From Reyranella massiliensis 521 (GTDB lineage Bacteria > Pseudomonadota > Alphaproteobacteria > Reyranellales > Reyranellaceae): 37,332 nt of DNA. Under the pieces are notes generated by a model that worked only from the letters and a program-made list of their open reading frames with translations, made no database searches and was not told where the DNA came from. The stretch covers positions 4,845,995 to 4,883,326 of the forward strand of contig NZ_HE997181.1 in NCBI RefSeq assembly GCF_000312425.1. Direction: 5' to 3'. Positions 1 through 10,518 of this stretch are shown here, in pieces (the first letter of the stretch is position 1; each line of letters begins with the position of its first letter). The position numbers were made by a program, and so were the translations under genes.

Positions 1-393
1 CGTCTGCGCGGCGAACTGGCCGCCTCGCGCTTGCGCGATGCCGACGCCGGCACCACATCCTGTGGACCTCATCGCAGCGATCTCGCGGTGCGCCATCTCG
101 ACCTTGATTTGCCGGCTGCCGAAGGCTCGACCGGCCAGCAGAAGGCGGTCCTCGTCTCGATCGCGCTGGCGCATGCGCGGCTGGTGGCGCTGTCGCGCAG
201 CCGGCCGCCGCTGCTGCTGCTCGACGAAATCGCGGCCCATCTCGATGCGGAGCGCCGGGTGGCGCTGTTCGACGAGGTGGTGGCGCTCGGCGTCCAAAGC
301 TGGATGACAGGCACCGATGCCGAACTTTTTGCGCCGCTCGCCGGCCGCGCGCAGATCTTGCGCGTCGCCGGCGGATCGATTGCGGCGGTCTGA
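1..393 (+). CDS. recF: DNA replication and repair protein RecF (3' part)
   Basis: C-terminal 130 residues of RecF, the SMC/ABC-like ATPase that loads RecA at single-strand gaps; the 5' part lies left of the window, and the frame is open from base 1. Visible family features: GPHRSDL, the ABC signature region STGQQKAVLVSIALAHA, the Walker B/D-loop LLLLDEIAAHLD and the switch region WMTGTD. These occur in the right order and spacing for the RecF C-terminus. The gene ends 24 bp before gyrB in the same direction, the usual dnaN-recF-gyrB arrangement near a bacterial origin. Whether dnaN lies to the left cannot be seen. Identity is near certain because the signature motif and the gyrB neighbour agree. 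Confidence 0.95.
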   Translation, partial: RLRGELAASRLRDADAGTTSCGPHRSDLAVRHLDLDLPAAEGSTGQQKAVLVSIALAHARLVALSRSRPPLLLLDEIAAHLDAERRVALFDEVVALGVQSWMTGTDAELFAPLAGRAQILRVAGGSIAAV

Positions 394-417
394 TCCTCTT
401 TCGCGAAAGCCAGGACC

Positions 418-2854
<2,437 letters not shown>

Positions 2855-2862
<8 letters not shown>

Positions 2863-3451
2863 GCTCGGGGTGACGTCTCTCGCTGTCGTGGCGCTGCTCG
2901 TCGCGACGGCAGGGCTCGCATGGGCGCAGACGCAATCCACCGCCCCTTCGACGCATGGCGGCACCAAGCTCGCATTTCCCGCGACCCTGGGAGGCGCCAC
3001 GTTCGACCGCTCGGTCAACTATGCGGCACCGCCTGCCAACAGCCCCGGGCAGGGCATTGCCTACTACTATTCCACGCCCAAACGCCTGATCATCAGTGTG
3101 CAGGTATTCGATCTCGGCCGGCGCATCCCAGCCGGCAGCGAGAATCCGACGGTAACCGGCCAGTTCAACAACGAAGTCACCTCCGCCGAGCAGCAATTCA
3201 AGTTTGCCGGCTACACCCAGTTTCAGAAACCTTCGGTGCCGTCGACATGCACCTACGGAGCGATCTCCTTCCGGTGCGTGACCTATAGTGGCGTCACGCA
3301 AGGCAACCAGCGGGTCTTCAGCAAGCTGCTGCTGACCGGCTTCCGCGAGAACTTCGTCAAGATCAGGGTCGACTGGTCCCAGGCTCATCAGCAGACCTCC
3401 GCCGATGCCGATGCGGCGCTGCAGGCCTTTGTGCCGGCGTTGATGAAGTAG
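2855..3451 (+). CDS. Hypothetical exported protein overlapping gyrB
   Basis: A 198-residue protein I cannot assign to a named family. Residues 1-24 form a typical Sec signal peptide (hydrophobic LAVVALLVATAGLA, cleavage after AWA). The mature part is soluble-looking and beta-rich, with only two cysteines, in STCTYGAISFRC, spaced for a possible disulfide. The ATG at 2855 lies inside the last codons of gyrB (8-bp overlap), so translation is probably coupled. An earlier in-frame ATG at 2795 would put 20 arginine-rich residues ahead of the signal peptide and is less likely. Co-transcription with gyrB is inferred. The role is unknown; it is a periplasmic or outer-membrane-associated protein by export signal. 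Confidence 0.8.
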
Positions 3452-3452
3452 C

Positions 3453-3481
3453 CCACCTCCCCCACACAGCGAGGGAGGTGG
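3453..3481. terminator. 9-bp stem hairpin between convergent genes
   Basis: Perfect inverted repeat with arms CCACCTCCC (3453-3461) and GGGAGGTGG (3473-3481) and an 11-nt loop, starting 2 bp after the stop of the gyrB-overlapping gene and before the 3' end of the convergent DUF1062 gene. There is no T-run on the plus side, so intrinsic termination is uncertain. It may be a bidirectional transcript end or an RNA-stability structure. Confidence 0.4.
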
Positions 3482-3531
3482 CGGCACTGTCGCGGGCGGA
3501 AGAAGCGGACGCATTCTCGCCGCCGCCACGA

Positions 3532-4167
3532 CTATTGCATCAATCCCGTCATGGCCTGCCGCCAAGCCTCGATGCTACCTGATAAAGTTGCGAGATCGAC
3601 GGCGATCACGACGCCGCTCTTGACGCGGCGACCAAGAACATCGGATCGATTTCCACTTACTTGAATGATGCCGGCATCGTGGAGCGCCCGCAGTTTGGGT
3701 CGCGGAAGCCCGAGCTCCAGCGCCAATAGTCGATCAAGGCGCACATTGGTAGGCAAGGGAACCATCACTTCGATTTCCACTCTTGGCCAAGCAGGCGATT
3801 CGGCGAGCACGTGTTTGCGGATCTCGAACTCCGGGAATTCGTCGATGCGTTGCGACCTGCGCCTCAACGCGTCGAGATTGAAAGCCTCTGCCCGAATCCA
3901 CTGCGGATCATTGGACTGCAGCGCTTCGAGTTCCGCAGAATCGATCTCGCCAACGTTCCGGCGTTCAAAGATCGGCCGGTTCCAGGTCTTTTCGCAGACA
4001 ACACATTTGTAGATCAGCCACGCGTCGAGCTTGCGACCATTGGCGTTGAGCCTGATTTTGCAACTGGTTTGAAAGGCCCTCAGCTTCCCGCATCTGCTGC
4101 AGGTGAGCCAAGGCTGAGGAGCGATCTTAGGAGTGATCGTCCATCGAACTCGAAGTGTTGCGCACAT
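3532..4167 (-). CDS. DUF1062 family protein: zinc ribbon plus S4-like C-terminus
   Basis: A 211-residue protein resembling the DUF1062 family, which has no established function. Residues 1-70 hold the family block: the WTI start, a CxxC pair (C23/C26), the stretch CKIRLNANGRKLDAWLIYKC and a second CxxC (C55/C58) followed by TWN, a pattern that suggests a zinc ribbon. Residues 143-191 read RLDRLLALELGLPRPKLRAL then GIIQV and VKSGVVIAV, the helix-helix-strand order of an S4 RNA-binding domain; this reading is my own. I chose the ATG at 4167 because the domain begins there; the frame is open upstream to an ATG at 4287, which adds 40 unconserved-looking residues. The gene lies in a stretch of visibly lower GC and stands apart from its neighbours. 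Confidence 0.8.
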   Translation of the reverse strand: MCATLRVRWTITPKIAPQPWLTCSRCGKLRAFQTSCKIRLNANGRKLDAWLIYKCVVCEKTWNRPIFERRNVGEIDSAELEALQSNDPQWIRAEAFNLDALRRRSQRIDEFPEFEIRKHVLAESPAWPRVEIEVMVPLPTNVRLDRLLALELGLPRPKLRALHDAGIIQVSGNRSDVLGRRVKSGVVIAVDLATLSGSIEAWRQAMTGLMQ

Positions 4168-4523
4168 ACCGTCTTGGTCTTCCGGTCGGAAGTCCACCAA
4201 GATGGAGCGTGAGAAATCCCTTTCGGGCGCGGCGTGGCGGTGTTTCGGGTGGCTGAAGAGCTGACGCAGCGACGCTGCGCGGGGCACATTGGAACAATGC
4301 CAAACCGGTCTCTTGCCGCCACCCCATGGACATGGTCATACGCCCGCGGCTTTCGCTCTCGGGCATACGGGTAAAGCAGAACTGAGACCGGTATTTACTT
4401 AGGCAAAGTCTATCTCGATGCGCCAATGCTCTTCGAAACGGACTGTTACAGTGAATCCCTAGGAAACGGAAGTCTTCGCGGCGCCGACACGGCGAAGCTA
4501 TGGCTTTGCTGCCCTACAGGCCT
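4168..4523. other. Non-coding stretch of lower GC with small palindromes
   Basis: 356 bp between the start of the DUF1062 gene and the end of the kinase gene, both leftward. I see no convincing gene; short open frames on both strands have unnatural composition. GC is visibly lower than in the flanks, especially 4380-4480. It holds an odd palindrome ACTGT-T-ACAGT (4442-4452), a 7-bp repeat CGCAGCG-A-CGCTGCG (4265-4279) and an imperfect GC hairpin near 4474-4498 that could end transcription of the kinase operon. It presumably carries the DUF1062 promoter. Confidence 0.4.
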
Positions 4524-5075
4524 TCATTCCCGTGCTGACAGCTCGTGCCGCACCAGCACGTCTGATGTCAGCTCGTCGAGCGGCCTCGCCGAATCGAGCC
4601 GCAACACGGGCGCCGTCTGGGTTGCAAGCCACTCCTCGTGCTTCGCGAGGCTGCGCTGTTCCAGCCCTGCGGTGTCGTAGGCCGCGGCCCAGTCAAGGAA
4701 GGCGGCGCTGGCCTCTGCCATGTCGCCGCCCGGTTGAATGCGCGCGCCATACCGCGTCCCTTCGCGCCGCCTTATGCGTTCCATACGGACGGACGGATCG
4801 AGCTTCAGGAAGACGATGAGATCGTAGAAAGGCTCGACCGGGCCAGCCCAACCCACGGCCGAACCCGAGAACACCCACTGACCCGACGCGGGCAGCAGCT
4901 CCGCCACCAAAGCCGCACGACCTTCGACCGACCGCCGCGTCGTGAAAGGCGGATCGGTCGGTTTCCAGAAGATCGTGTCAGAGTCGATGTGGGGATGGTC
5001 GAGGCGTGCCGCGAGAGCCGCCCCGAGAGTCGTCGTGCCCGACCCGGAGGCGCCGACGATGTGAATCCGTGCCAT
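4524..5075 (-). CDS. P-loop adenylate-kinase-like protein with lysine-less Walker A
   Basis: A 183-residue small P-loop protein like those annotated as adenylate-kinase or topology-modulation-like ATPases. The N-terminus is a beta strand followed by GASGSGTTTLG (residues 8-18). In a canonical Walker A (GxxxxGK[ST]) the seventh position is lysine; here it is Thr14. DSDTIFW (about 32-38) sits where related kinases bind the acceptor, followed by PPFTTRR, WVFSGSAVGW and an arginine-rich lid (RMERIRRREGTRYGARI). The substrate is unknown. It is the last gene of a leftward group, 9 bp after the thioesterase, and no clear SD precedes its ATG, so coupling is likely. Confidence 0.8.
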   Translation of the reverse strand: MARIHIVGASGSGTTTLGAALAARLDHPHIDSDTIFWKPTDPPFTTRRSVEGRAALVAELLPASGQWVFSGSAVGWAGPVEPFYDLIVFLKLDPSVRMERIRRREGTRYGARIQPGGDMAEASAAFLDWAAAYDTAGLEQRSLAKHEEWLATQTAPVLRLDSARPLDELTSDVLVRHELSARE

Positions 5076-5084
5076 GCACGGAGT

Positions 5085-5480
5085 TTACAACACCATCTGT
5101 GTTTGCGTCACGACGGCGACCAGCTTGCCTTCTGCGGTGGTGATGCGCGTCTGCCAGACCATGGTGCGGCGGCCGCGATGGATCGGCGTCGTCTCGCCGA
5201 CCACGGTGGTGCCGACGGGAGCCGGCCCCACGAAGTTGGTCTTGCTCTCGATGGTCGTGGTGCCCTTGCCCTCCGGCAGGTTCAGCACGGTGGCGGCGGC
5301 GCCCAGCGTGTCGGCGAAGGCCATCACCGCGCCACCGTGCAGGATGTCCGGCCGCGTGCAGAGCTCGGGCCTGACGACCATCTCGGCCTTCACGCCCGTC
5401 TCGCTCGCGGCCGTGAACTTCAGCCCAAGAACCTTGGCGAAGGGCAGTTGGTGATCGTTCAGGAGCTGAAGCTTGTCCAT
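5085..5480 (-). CDS. PaaI-type hotdog-fold thioesterase
   Basis: A 131-residue single hotdog-domain protein of the PaaI/YdiI acyl-CoA thioesterase type, which hydrolyses acyl- or aryl-CoA thioesters in the cytoplasm, usually as a tetramer. The diagnostic segment RPDILHGGAVMAFADTLGAAA carries the HGG turn and the acidic residue on the central helix. The C-terminal strand pattern (VWQTRITTAEGKLVAVVTQTQMVL) is typical. The ATG at 5480 follows a good SD (GGAG 7 nt upstream). It is 11 bp after the membrane-protein gene and 9 bp before the kinase gene, so the three are probably one operon. Substrate cannot be told from sequence; phenylacetyl-CoA genes are not nearby. Confidence 0.88.
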   Translation of the reverse strand: MDKLQLLNDHQLPFAKVLGLKFTAASETGVKAEMVVRPELCTRPDILHGGAVMAFADTLGAAATVLNLPEGKGTTTIESKTNFVGPAPVGTTVVGETTPIHRGRRTMVWQTRITTAEGKLVAVVTQTQMVL

Positions 5481-5491
5481 TGTCTACTCCG

Positions 5492-5914
5492 TTAGTGGGC
5501 AGCCGAACCGACGCGGCGCAGGCCGAGATATTCCAGGATGGCGAGATCGGCCACGATCAACGCCACGACGACGATGCCCGCGATGCCGGCCGTGGTCCAC
5601 GTCGCCGGCAGGGCCAGCACCAGGGCGCTCGCGACGACCCAGACGATGTCCGCCGCAAAGATGAACCGGATCAGCCCCAGCGGCAGGGTCGGCCGCGACG
5701 CGGCCCAGCCGCAGAGCGCTCCGAAGGCCACGATGCCGAGGCCGAGTAGCTCGAGCACCATCGCGAGATCGAGGCCCAGGACCTCGACCGGCCCATGGGT
5801 GGCGATCTTGGCGAACGGACCGGCGAAAGCTGCAAGCACCACCCCCGAGATCACGGAGAAGGCGGCGTTGCCCCACAGGGTGCGACGCAGAAGGCGGTCG
5901 GATGAAACGTTCAC
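5492..5914 (-). CDS. Hypothetical four-helix inner-membrane protein
   Basis: A 140-residue hydrophobic protein with about four membrane segments (around residues 15-35, 45-68, 76-98 and 105-128) and short loops; I do not recognise a named family. I chose the GTG at 5914 because AAAGGAGGA lies 5 nt before it; the frame runs further to a TTG at 5962 but that start has no SD. First gene of the leftward operon with the thioesterase and kinase, and divergent from the XRE regulator at 6025, from which it is separated by 110 bp. The divergent regulator could control it, but no operator is evident. Function unknown. Confidence 0.78.
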   Translation of the reverse strand: MNVSSDRLLRRTLWGNAAFSVISGVVLAAFAGPFAKIATHGPVEVLGLDLAMVLELLGLGIVAFGALCGWAASRPTLPLGLIRFIFAADIVWVVASALVLALPATWTTAGIAGIVVVALIVADLAILEYLGLRRVGSAAH

Positions 5915-6024
5915 GTTGTCCTCCTTTGGGTTTCGGACACCCTGGAGATCGCACCGGACCAACCTTCTCTCAATTATCCAGGAGGTAATCGGCGGGGCGG
6001 CAGCCGGGTGATAAGTTCCGCCCC

Positions 6025-6894
6025 ATGATGCGCACCCTTTCCGCTTCCAGCCCTGCCACCGGCGGCACCGCCGGGTCGGCTTCCCAGCCCGATATGTTCG
6101 GCCCGATGCTGCGCGCCTGGCGCCGCCGCCGAGGGGCCAGCCAGCTCTCGCTCGCCCTGCAGTCCGGCGTCTCGCAGCGCCATGTCAGCTTCCTCGAATC
6201 CGGCCGCGCACGACCCAGCCGCGAGATGGTGGTCCAGCTCTCGACCGCCCTCGACGTGCCGCTTCGCCAACGCAACGCCATGTTGTTGGCAGCGGGCTTC
6301 GCGCCAGCCTATCGCGAGAGCAATCTCACTGCCCCCGAACTAGCACCAGTGCGCCAGGCAATCGATCGCATGCTGAAGCAGCAGGAGCCCTATCCGGCCG
6401 TCGTCATCGACCGGCTGTGGAACCTGCTCGACGCCAACGAAGCCGCCAACGCCTTCACCGTCTTCCTGAGCGAAGGTCCGCCGCCGCCACCACCGTCCGG
6501 CAAGCAGCCCAACCTGCTGCGCAACCTGCTCGATCCCAAGGGGCTGCGCCCCAAGCTCGCCAACTGGGAAGAGGTCGCACGCTATCTTGTCTCGACGACC
6601 TACGCCGAGATCCTGGCCGATGGCGGCGAGCCCAAGGCGCTCGCCTTCATCGAGGAGGTCATGGCCTATCCCGACGTGCCGGCATCGTTCCGCAAGCTGC
6701 GCTTCGAGGATCGGCCGCCGCCGGTCCTGACGCTCGACTTCATCGTCGGCGGCAAGTCCCTGTCGGTCTTCACGACCATCGCGACACTCGGCACGCCGCA
6801 GGACGTCACCCTCCAGGAAGTGCGCATCGAATGCTTCTTCCCGGCCGACGACCGCAGCGATGCGCTGTTCAGGAGCCTTGCCGCGAAGCGTTGA
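6025..6894 (+). CDS. XRE-family regulator with MmyB-like ligand-binding domain
   Basis: A 289-residue transcription factor. Residues about 25-85 form a helix-turn-helix of the Cro/C1 type: MLRAWRRRRGASQLSLALQ, then GVSQRHVSFLESGRARPSREMV, then the helix following VPLRQRNAMLLAAGFAPAY. The C-terminal two thirds match the MmyB-like domain found in many actinobacterial and proteobacterial regulators (AIDRMLKQQEPYPAVVIDRLWNLLDANEAA), thought to bind small ligands such as fatty acids. A run of prolines (GPPPPPPSG) splits this domain. The start is a tandem ATG at 6025/6028 without a clear SD. It diverges from the three-gene leftward operon and probably regulates itself or that operon; the ligand is unknown. 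Confidence 0.88.
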   Translation: MMRTLSASSPATGGTAGSASQPDMFGPMLRAWRRRRGASQLSLALQSGVSQRHVSFLESGRARPSREMVVQLSTALDVPLRQRNAMLLAAGFAPAYRESNLTAPELAPVRQAIDRMLKQQEPYPAVVIDRLWNLLDANEAANAFTVFLSEGPPPPPPSGKQPNLLRNLLDPKGLRPKLANWEEVARYLVSTTYAEILADGGEPKALAFIEEVMAYPDVPASFRKLRFEDRPPPVLTLDFIVGGKSLSVFTTIATLGTPQDVTLQEVRIECFFPADDRSDALFRSLAAKR

Positions 6895-6911
6895 GACCTG
6901 CCCGGAGGCGG

Positions 6912-7289
6912 CTAGAACCTCACCTGGCCCGACTTTCCGGTAGCCGTCTTGATAACGAGCGTGATGGCGGCATCGGGCGCCAGGCGGCTCTTGGCCTCGC
7001 CCTTCAATGCTGTCTCGCCCGTCGGGGTAAGCTGCACCGTCTCGCGACTGCCGCCGGAGACGATCAACACCGAGCCCGTATAGCCTTTGGTGTTGAGCGG
7101 CTTGCTGTCCTCGCCGAAGGCATAGATCGTGATCGTGCGGTCGTCGACGACCAGTTCGGCATGAATGCCGGCCACGTCCTGCATCTTGCCGCCATTGGGG
7201 CCCTTCGTGTTGGCATGGTTATGCTGATGTTGGGCGAACGCCAGGCCCGTCCACAGCAGGAACGGTACCGTCAGCAAAAGTCTCCTCAT
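6912..7289 (-). CDS. Small periplasmic protein at the end of the Czc-type operon
   Basis: A 125-residue exported protein. Residues 1-20 are a signal peptide (LLLTVPFLLWTGLAFA), and the mature N-terminus is HQHNHAN, a short histidine-rich metal-binding-like motif followed by KGPNGGKMQDVAGIHAELVV. The rest is beta-rich. Similar small proteins accompany HME-RND metal pumps, so a role as periplasmic metal chaperone or accessory is inferred from context. The ATG at 7289 has a strong SD (GAGGAG, 7 nt). Its first 71 bases lie inside the 3' end of czcA in another frame, so the two are translationally tied. No named function. Confidence 0.8.
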   Translation of the reverse strand: MRRLLLTVPFLLWTGLAFAQHQHNHANTKGPNGGKMQDVAGIHAELVVDDRTITIYAFGEDSKPLNTKGYTGSVLIVSGGSRETVQLTPTGETALKGEAKSRLAPDAAITLVIKTATGKSGQVRF

Positions 7290-10200
7290 TCTTCTCTCCT
7301 CGTTGGGTTTTCTTGTCACGGTTGAAGAGCGCATAGAGCGCGGGCAGGACCACGAGCGTCAGGATCGTGGACGAGATGATGCCGCCGATGACCACGGTGG
7401 CGAGCGGCCGCTGTACCTCCGCTCCCGGTCCCGTGGCGATCGCCATGGGTACGAAGCCGAGCGAGGCGACCAAAGCCGTCATCAGCACCGGGCGCAGGCG
7501 CTTCATGGCGCCCTGGCGTATCGCGTCGCCGACCGACAGGCCGTCGGCGCGCAGCCGCTGGATGAAGGAAATGATCACCAGCCCGTTCAGCACGGCAACG
7601 CCGCTCAAGGCGATGAAGCCGACACCGGCGCTGATCGAGAGCGGGATGTCGCGCAGGGCGAGGGCCGCGACACCGCCGGTCAGCGCCAGCGGCACGCCAG
7701 TGAAGACCAGGGCGGCATCGCCGATCGAGTTCAGGCTCATGCAGAGCAGCACGAAGATCAGAAGCAGGGCCACCGGCACCACGATCGCCAGCCGTTGCGA
7801 GGCCGCGACGAGCTGCTCGAACTGACCACCCCAGCCGATCCAGTAGCCGGCCGGCATCTTCACCTGCTCCGCGACCTGCCGCTGCACCTCGGCCACGAAG
7901 GAGCCGAGATCGCGGTCGCGTACATTGGCCGAGACGACGACGCGGCGCTTGCCGTTCTCGCGGCTGATCTGGTTGGGACCGGGCGCGGTCTCGATCTCGG
8001 CCACGGCTGACAGCGGCACGTAAGGCGCTGCCGCGACCAGCCCGGTCTGGGTAATCGGCCGGCGGCCGGGATCGCCCGTCGTGCCCGCCGGCTGCGGCGG
8101 CACGGGAATGGGTAGCGATGCCAGCGCATCCATATCGACGCGCATATGCTCGGGCAGGCGCATCACGATGTTGAAGCGACGGTCGCCCTCGAAGATCAGG
8201 CCGGCGTCCTTGCCGCCAACCGCGATCTCGACGACCTCCTGCAGCTCGGCAAGGCTGATGCCGTACCGCGCCAGGGCCGCGCGATTGGGCTTCACCGTCA
8301 GCACCGGCAGGCCGGTGACCTGCTCGGTCTTCGTGTCGGCCGCGCCTGGCACACTCTGCACGACAGCCTGCACCTTGTTGGCGATGGACAGGAGCGTGTC
8401 GAGATCGTCGCCGAAGATCTTGACGCCGAGATCGCTACGCACGCCCGAGATCAGCTCGTTGAAGCGCATCTGGATCGGCTGCGTGAACTCGTAGTTGTTG
8501 CCGGGGATCTGCTCGACCCGCCTCTCGATGGCGGTCACAAGGTCAGCCTTGGAGCGCTTGGGATCCGGCCACTGATCGCGGGGCTTCAACAGGATGAAAT
8601 TGTCCGCCACGTTGGGCGGCATCGGATCGGTGGCGACCTCGGCCGTGCCGATCTTGGCCGCCACTTCCTTGACCTCCGGAAACTCCAGGATCGCCTTCTC
8701 CAGTGCTTCCTGCATCTGCACCGACTGGCTGAGACTGGTGCCGGGAATGCGCATCGCATGCATGGCGATATCGCCCTCGTCGAGCGAGGGAATGAACTCG
8801 CCGCCCATGCGCGAGGCCGCAACGCCACTCACCACCACCAGCAGGGCGGCGAGGCCCACGATCACGTAGCGCAGGCGGATCGCCTGTTCGAGCACCGGCG
8901 CGTACAGCCGGAGCGCACCGCGCATGAAGAAGTTCTCCTTCTCCGAGACGCGACCGGTCACCAGCAGCGCGACGGCGGCCGGGACCAGGGTCATGGAGAG
9001 GATCGCCGCGCCCAGCAGCGCCATCAGCACCGTGATCGCCATCGGCGTGAACATCTTCCCCTCCACGCCGGTCAGGGTGAGGATGGGCAGATAGACGACG
9101 CCGATGATCAGCGTTCCGAACAGGCTCGGCCGGATGACTTCCTTTGCGCCGGCCAGGATCGTGGCGAACCGTTCCGTTCGCGTGAGGATGCGACCTCGGC
9201 GGTGTTGCTCATCGGCCAGAAGGCGCAGGCAGTTTTCGACCACGATCACCGCGCCGTCGACGATGATACCGAAGTCGATCGCGCCGAGACTCATCAGATT
9301 GGCGCTGATCTTGTTCTCGACCATGCCGGTGATGGTGAAGAGCATCGACAGGGGAATGACGCAGGCCGTCACGAAAGCGGCGCGGAAGTTGCCCAGGATC
9401 AGGAACAGCACGACGACGACCAGCAGGGCGCCTTCGAGCAGGTTCTTCTCGACCGTCCAGATAGTCGCGTCGACGAGCTTGGTGCGGTCGTAGAGTGCAC
9501 GTGCCACCACTCCATCGGGCAACGACCGGCCAATCTCCTCGAGCTTTGCGGCCACGCGCTGCGCAGCCGTGCGGCTGTTGTCGCCGATCAGCAGCATCGT
9601 CGTGCCGATCACCGCTTCCCTGCCGTCGAGCGTGGCCGCGCCGGTCCGGAGGTCCGTACCCTCCTTGACCTCGGCGATATCGCCGACGCGGATCGGCACG
9701 CCACCGCGTGAGCCGACGACGATGTTTCGGATTTCCTCGAGGTTGCTCACCTGCCCCGGCGTGCGCACCAGATACTGCTCGCCGTTACGCTCGATGTAGC
9801 CCGCACCGACATTGGCATTGTGCGTCACCAACGCCGCCATCATGTCGCGGAAGGTGAGCTTGTAGGCCATCAGCTTCGCGGGATCGGGCAGGACGTGAAA
9901 CTGCTTCTCGTAACCGCCGATGGTATTGACCTCGACGATGCCCGGCACGGTGCGGAGCTGGGGCTTGATGATCCAGTCCTGGATCGTGCGCAGGTCGGTC
10001 GCCGTATAGGGCTCGCCGTCGGGCTTCTTCGCATCAGGCTTGGATTCGACGGCGTACATGTAGATCTCGCCCAGGCCGGTCGAGACCGGACCCATCGAGG
10101 TCTCAGTGCCAGGCGGCAACTGCTCCTTGGCCTGCTGGATACGCTCGTTCACGAGCTGTCGGGCGAAGTAGATATCGGTGCCGTCCTTGAAGACGACCGT

Positions 10201-10479
10201 CACCTGGCTGAGGCCATAACGCGACAGGGAGCGCGTGTATTCGAGCTTCGGCAGGCCGCCCATCGCCGTTTCCAGCGGAAAGGTGATGCGCTGCTCGACT
10301 TCGAGCGGCGAGTAGCCCGGCGCCAGCGAATTGACCTGCACCTGGACGTTGGTGATGTCCGGCACGGCGTCGATCGGCAGGCGCGTGAAGTTCCAGGCGC
10401 CGAGCGCACCAACCACGATGGCTGCGATGATCACCAGCCAGCGGTTATGAATCGAGAAGGCAAGGATACGGTCGATCAT
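7219..10479 (-). CDS. czcA: CzcA-type heavy-metal efflux RND pump
   Basis: Inner-membrane proton/metal antiporter of the HME-RND family, 1086 residues, the motor of a trans-envelope pump with CzcB and CzcC. TM4 reads DFGIIVDGAVIVVEN, placing Asp402, Asp408 and Glu415 exactly where CzcA has its proton-relay residues. This version is typical of divalent-cation pumps (Co/Zn/Cd or Ni) and unlike CusA, which has an AMVDAAIVMIEN version. The N-terminal helix, two large periplasmic loops (SLDEGDIAMHAMRIPGTSL in the second) and the final helices ending VVLPALYALFNR are all present, so it looks intact. A 35-residue charged tail follows and overlaps the next gene. The exact metal cannot be told from sequence. 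The gap to czcB is 39 bp. Confidence 0.94.
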   Translation of the reverse strand: MIDRILAFSIHNRWLVIIAAIVVGALGAWNFTRLPIDAVPDITNVQVQVNSLAPGYSPLEVEQRITFPLETAMGGLPKLEYTRSLSRYGLSQVTVVFKDGTDIYFARQLVNERIQQAKEQLPPGTETSMGPVSTGLGEIYMYAVESKPDAKKPDGEPYTATDLRTIQDWIIKPQLRTVPGIVEVNTIGGYEKQFHVLPDPAKLMAYKLTFRDMMAALVTHNANVGAGYIERNGEQYLVRTPGQVSNLEEIRNIVVGSRGGVPIRVGDIAEVKEGTDLRTGAATLDGREAVIGTTMLLIGDNSRTAAQRVAAKLEEIGRSLPDGVVARALYDRTKLVDATIWTVEKNLLEGALLVVVVLFLILGNFRAAFVTACVIPLSMLFTITGMVENKISANLMSLGAIDFGIIVDGAVIVVENCLRLLADEQHRRGRILTRTERFATILAGAKEVIRPSLFGTLIIGVVYLPILTLTGVEGKMFTPMAITVLMALLGAAILSMTLVPAAVALLVTGRVSEKENFFMRGALRLYAPVLEQAIRLRYVIVGLAALLVVVSGVAASRMGGEFIPSLDEGDIAMHAMRIPGTSLSQSVQMQEALEKAILEFPEVKEVAAKIGTAEVATDPMPPNVADNFILLKPRDQWPDPKRSKADLVTAIERRVEQIPGNNYEFTQPIQMRFNELISGVRSDLGVKIFGDDLDTLLSIANKVQAVVQSVPGAADTKTEQVTGLPVLTVKPNRAALARYGISLAELQEVVEIAVGGKDAGLIFEGDRRFNIVMRLPEHMRVDMDALASLPIPVPPQPAGTTGDPGRRPITQTGLVAAAPYVPLSAVAEIETAPGPNQISRENGKRRVVVSANVRDRDLGSFVAEVQRQVAEQVKMPAGYWIGWGGQFEQLVAASQRLAIVVPVALLLIFVLLCMSLNSIGDAALVFTGVPLALTGGVAALALRDIPLSISAGVGFIALSGVAVLNGLVIISFIQRLRADGLSVGDAIRQGAMKRLRPVLMTALVASLGFVPMAIATGPGAEVQRPLATVVIGGIISSTILTLVVLPALYALFNRDKKTQRGEKNEETFADGTVPAVDGPGVRPTSA

Positions 10480-10518
10480 CGCCCTGCTCCCAGGCTCGCG
10501 GGCTCAGTATTCAGGGGC

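Noticed and set aside
4426..4680. 84-codon rightward frame in the low-GC gap
   Set aside because: Runs antisense into the kinase gene and has unnatural serine/cysteine-rich composition.
8146..9711. 521-codon rightward open frame opposite czcA
   Set aside because: Antisense shadow; histidine/aspartate/arginine-rich and no family resemblance.
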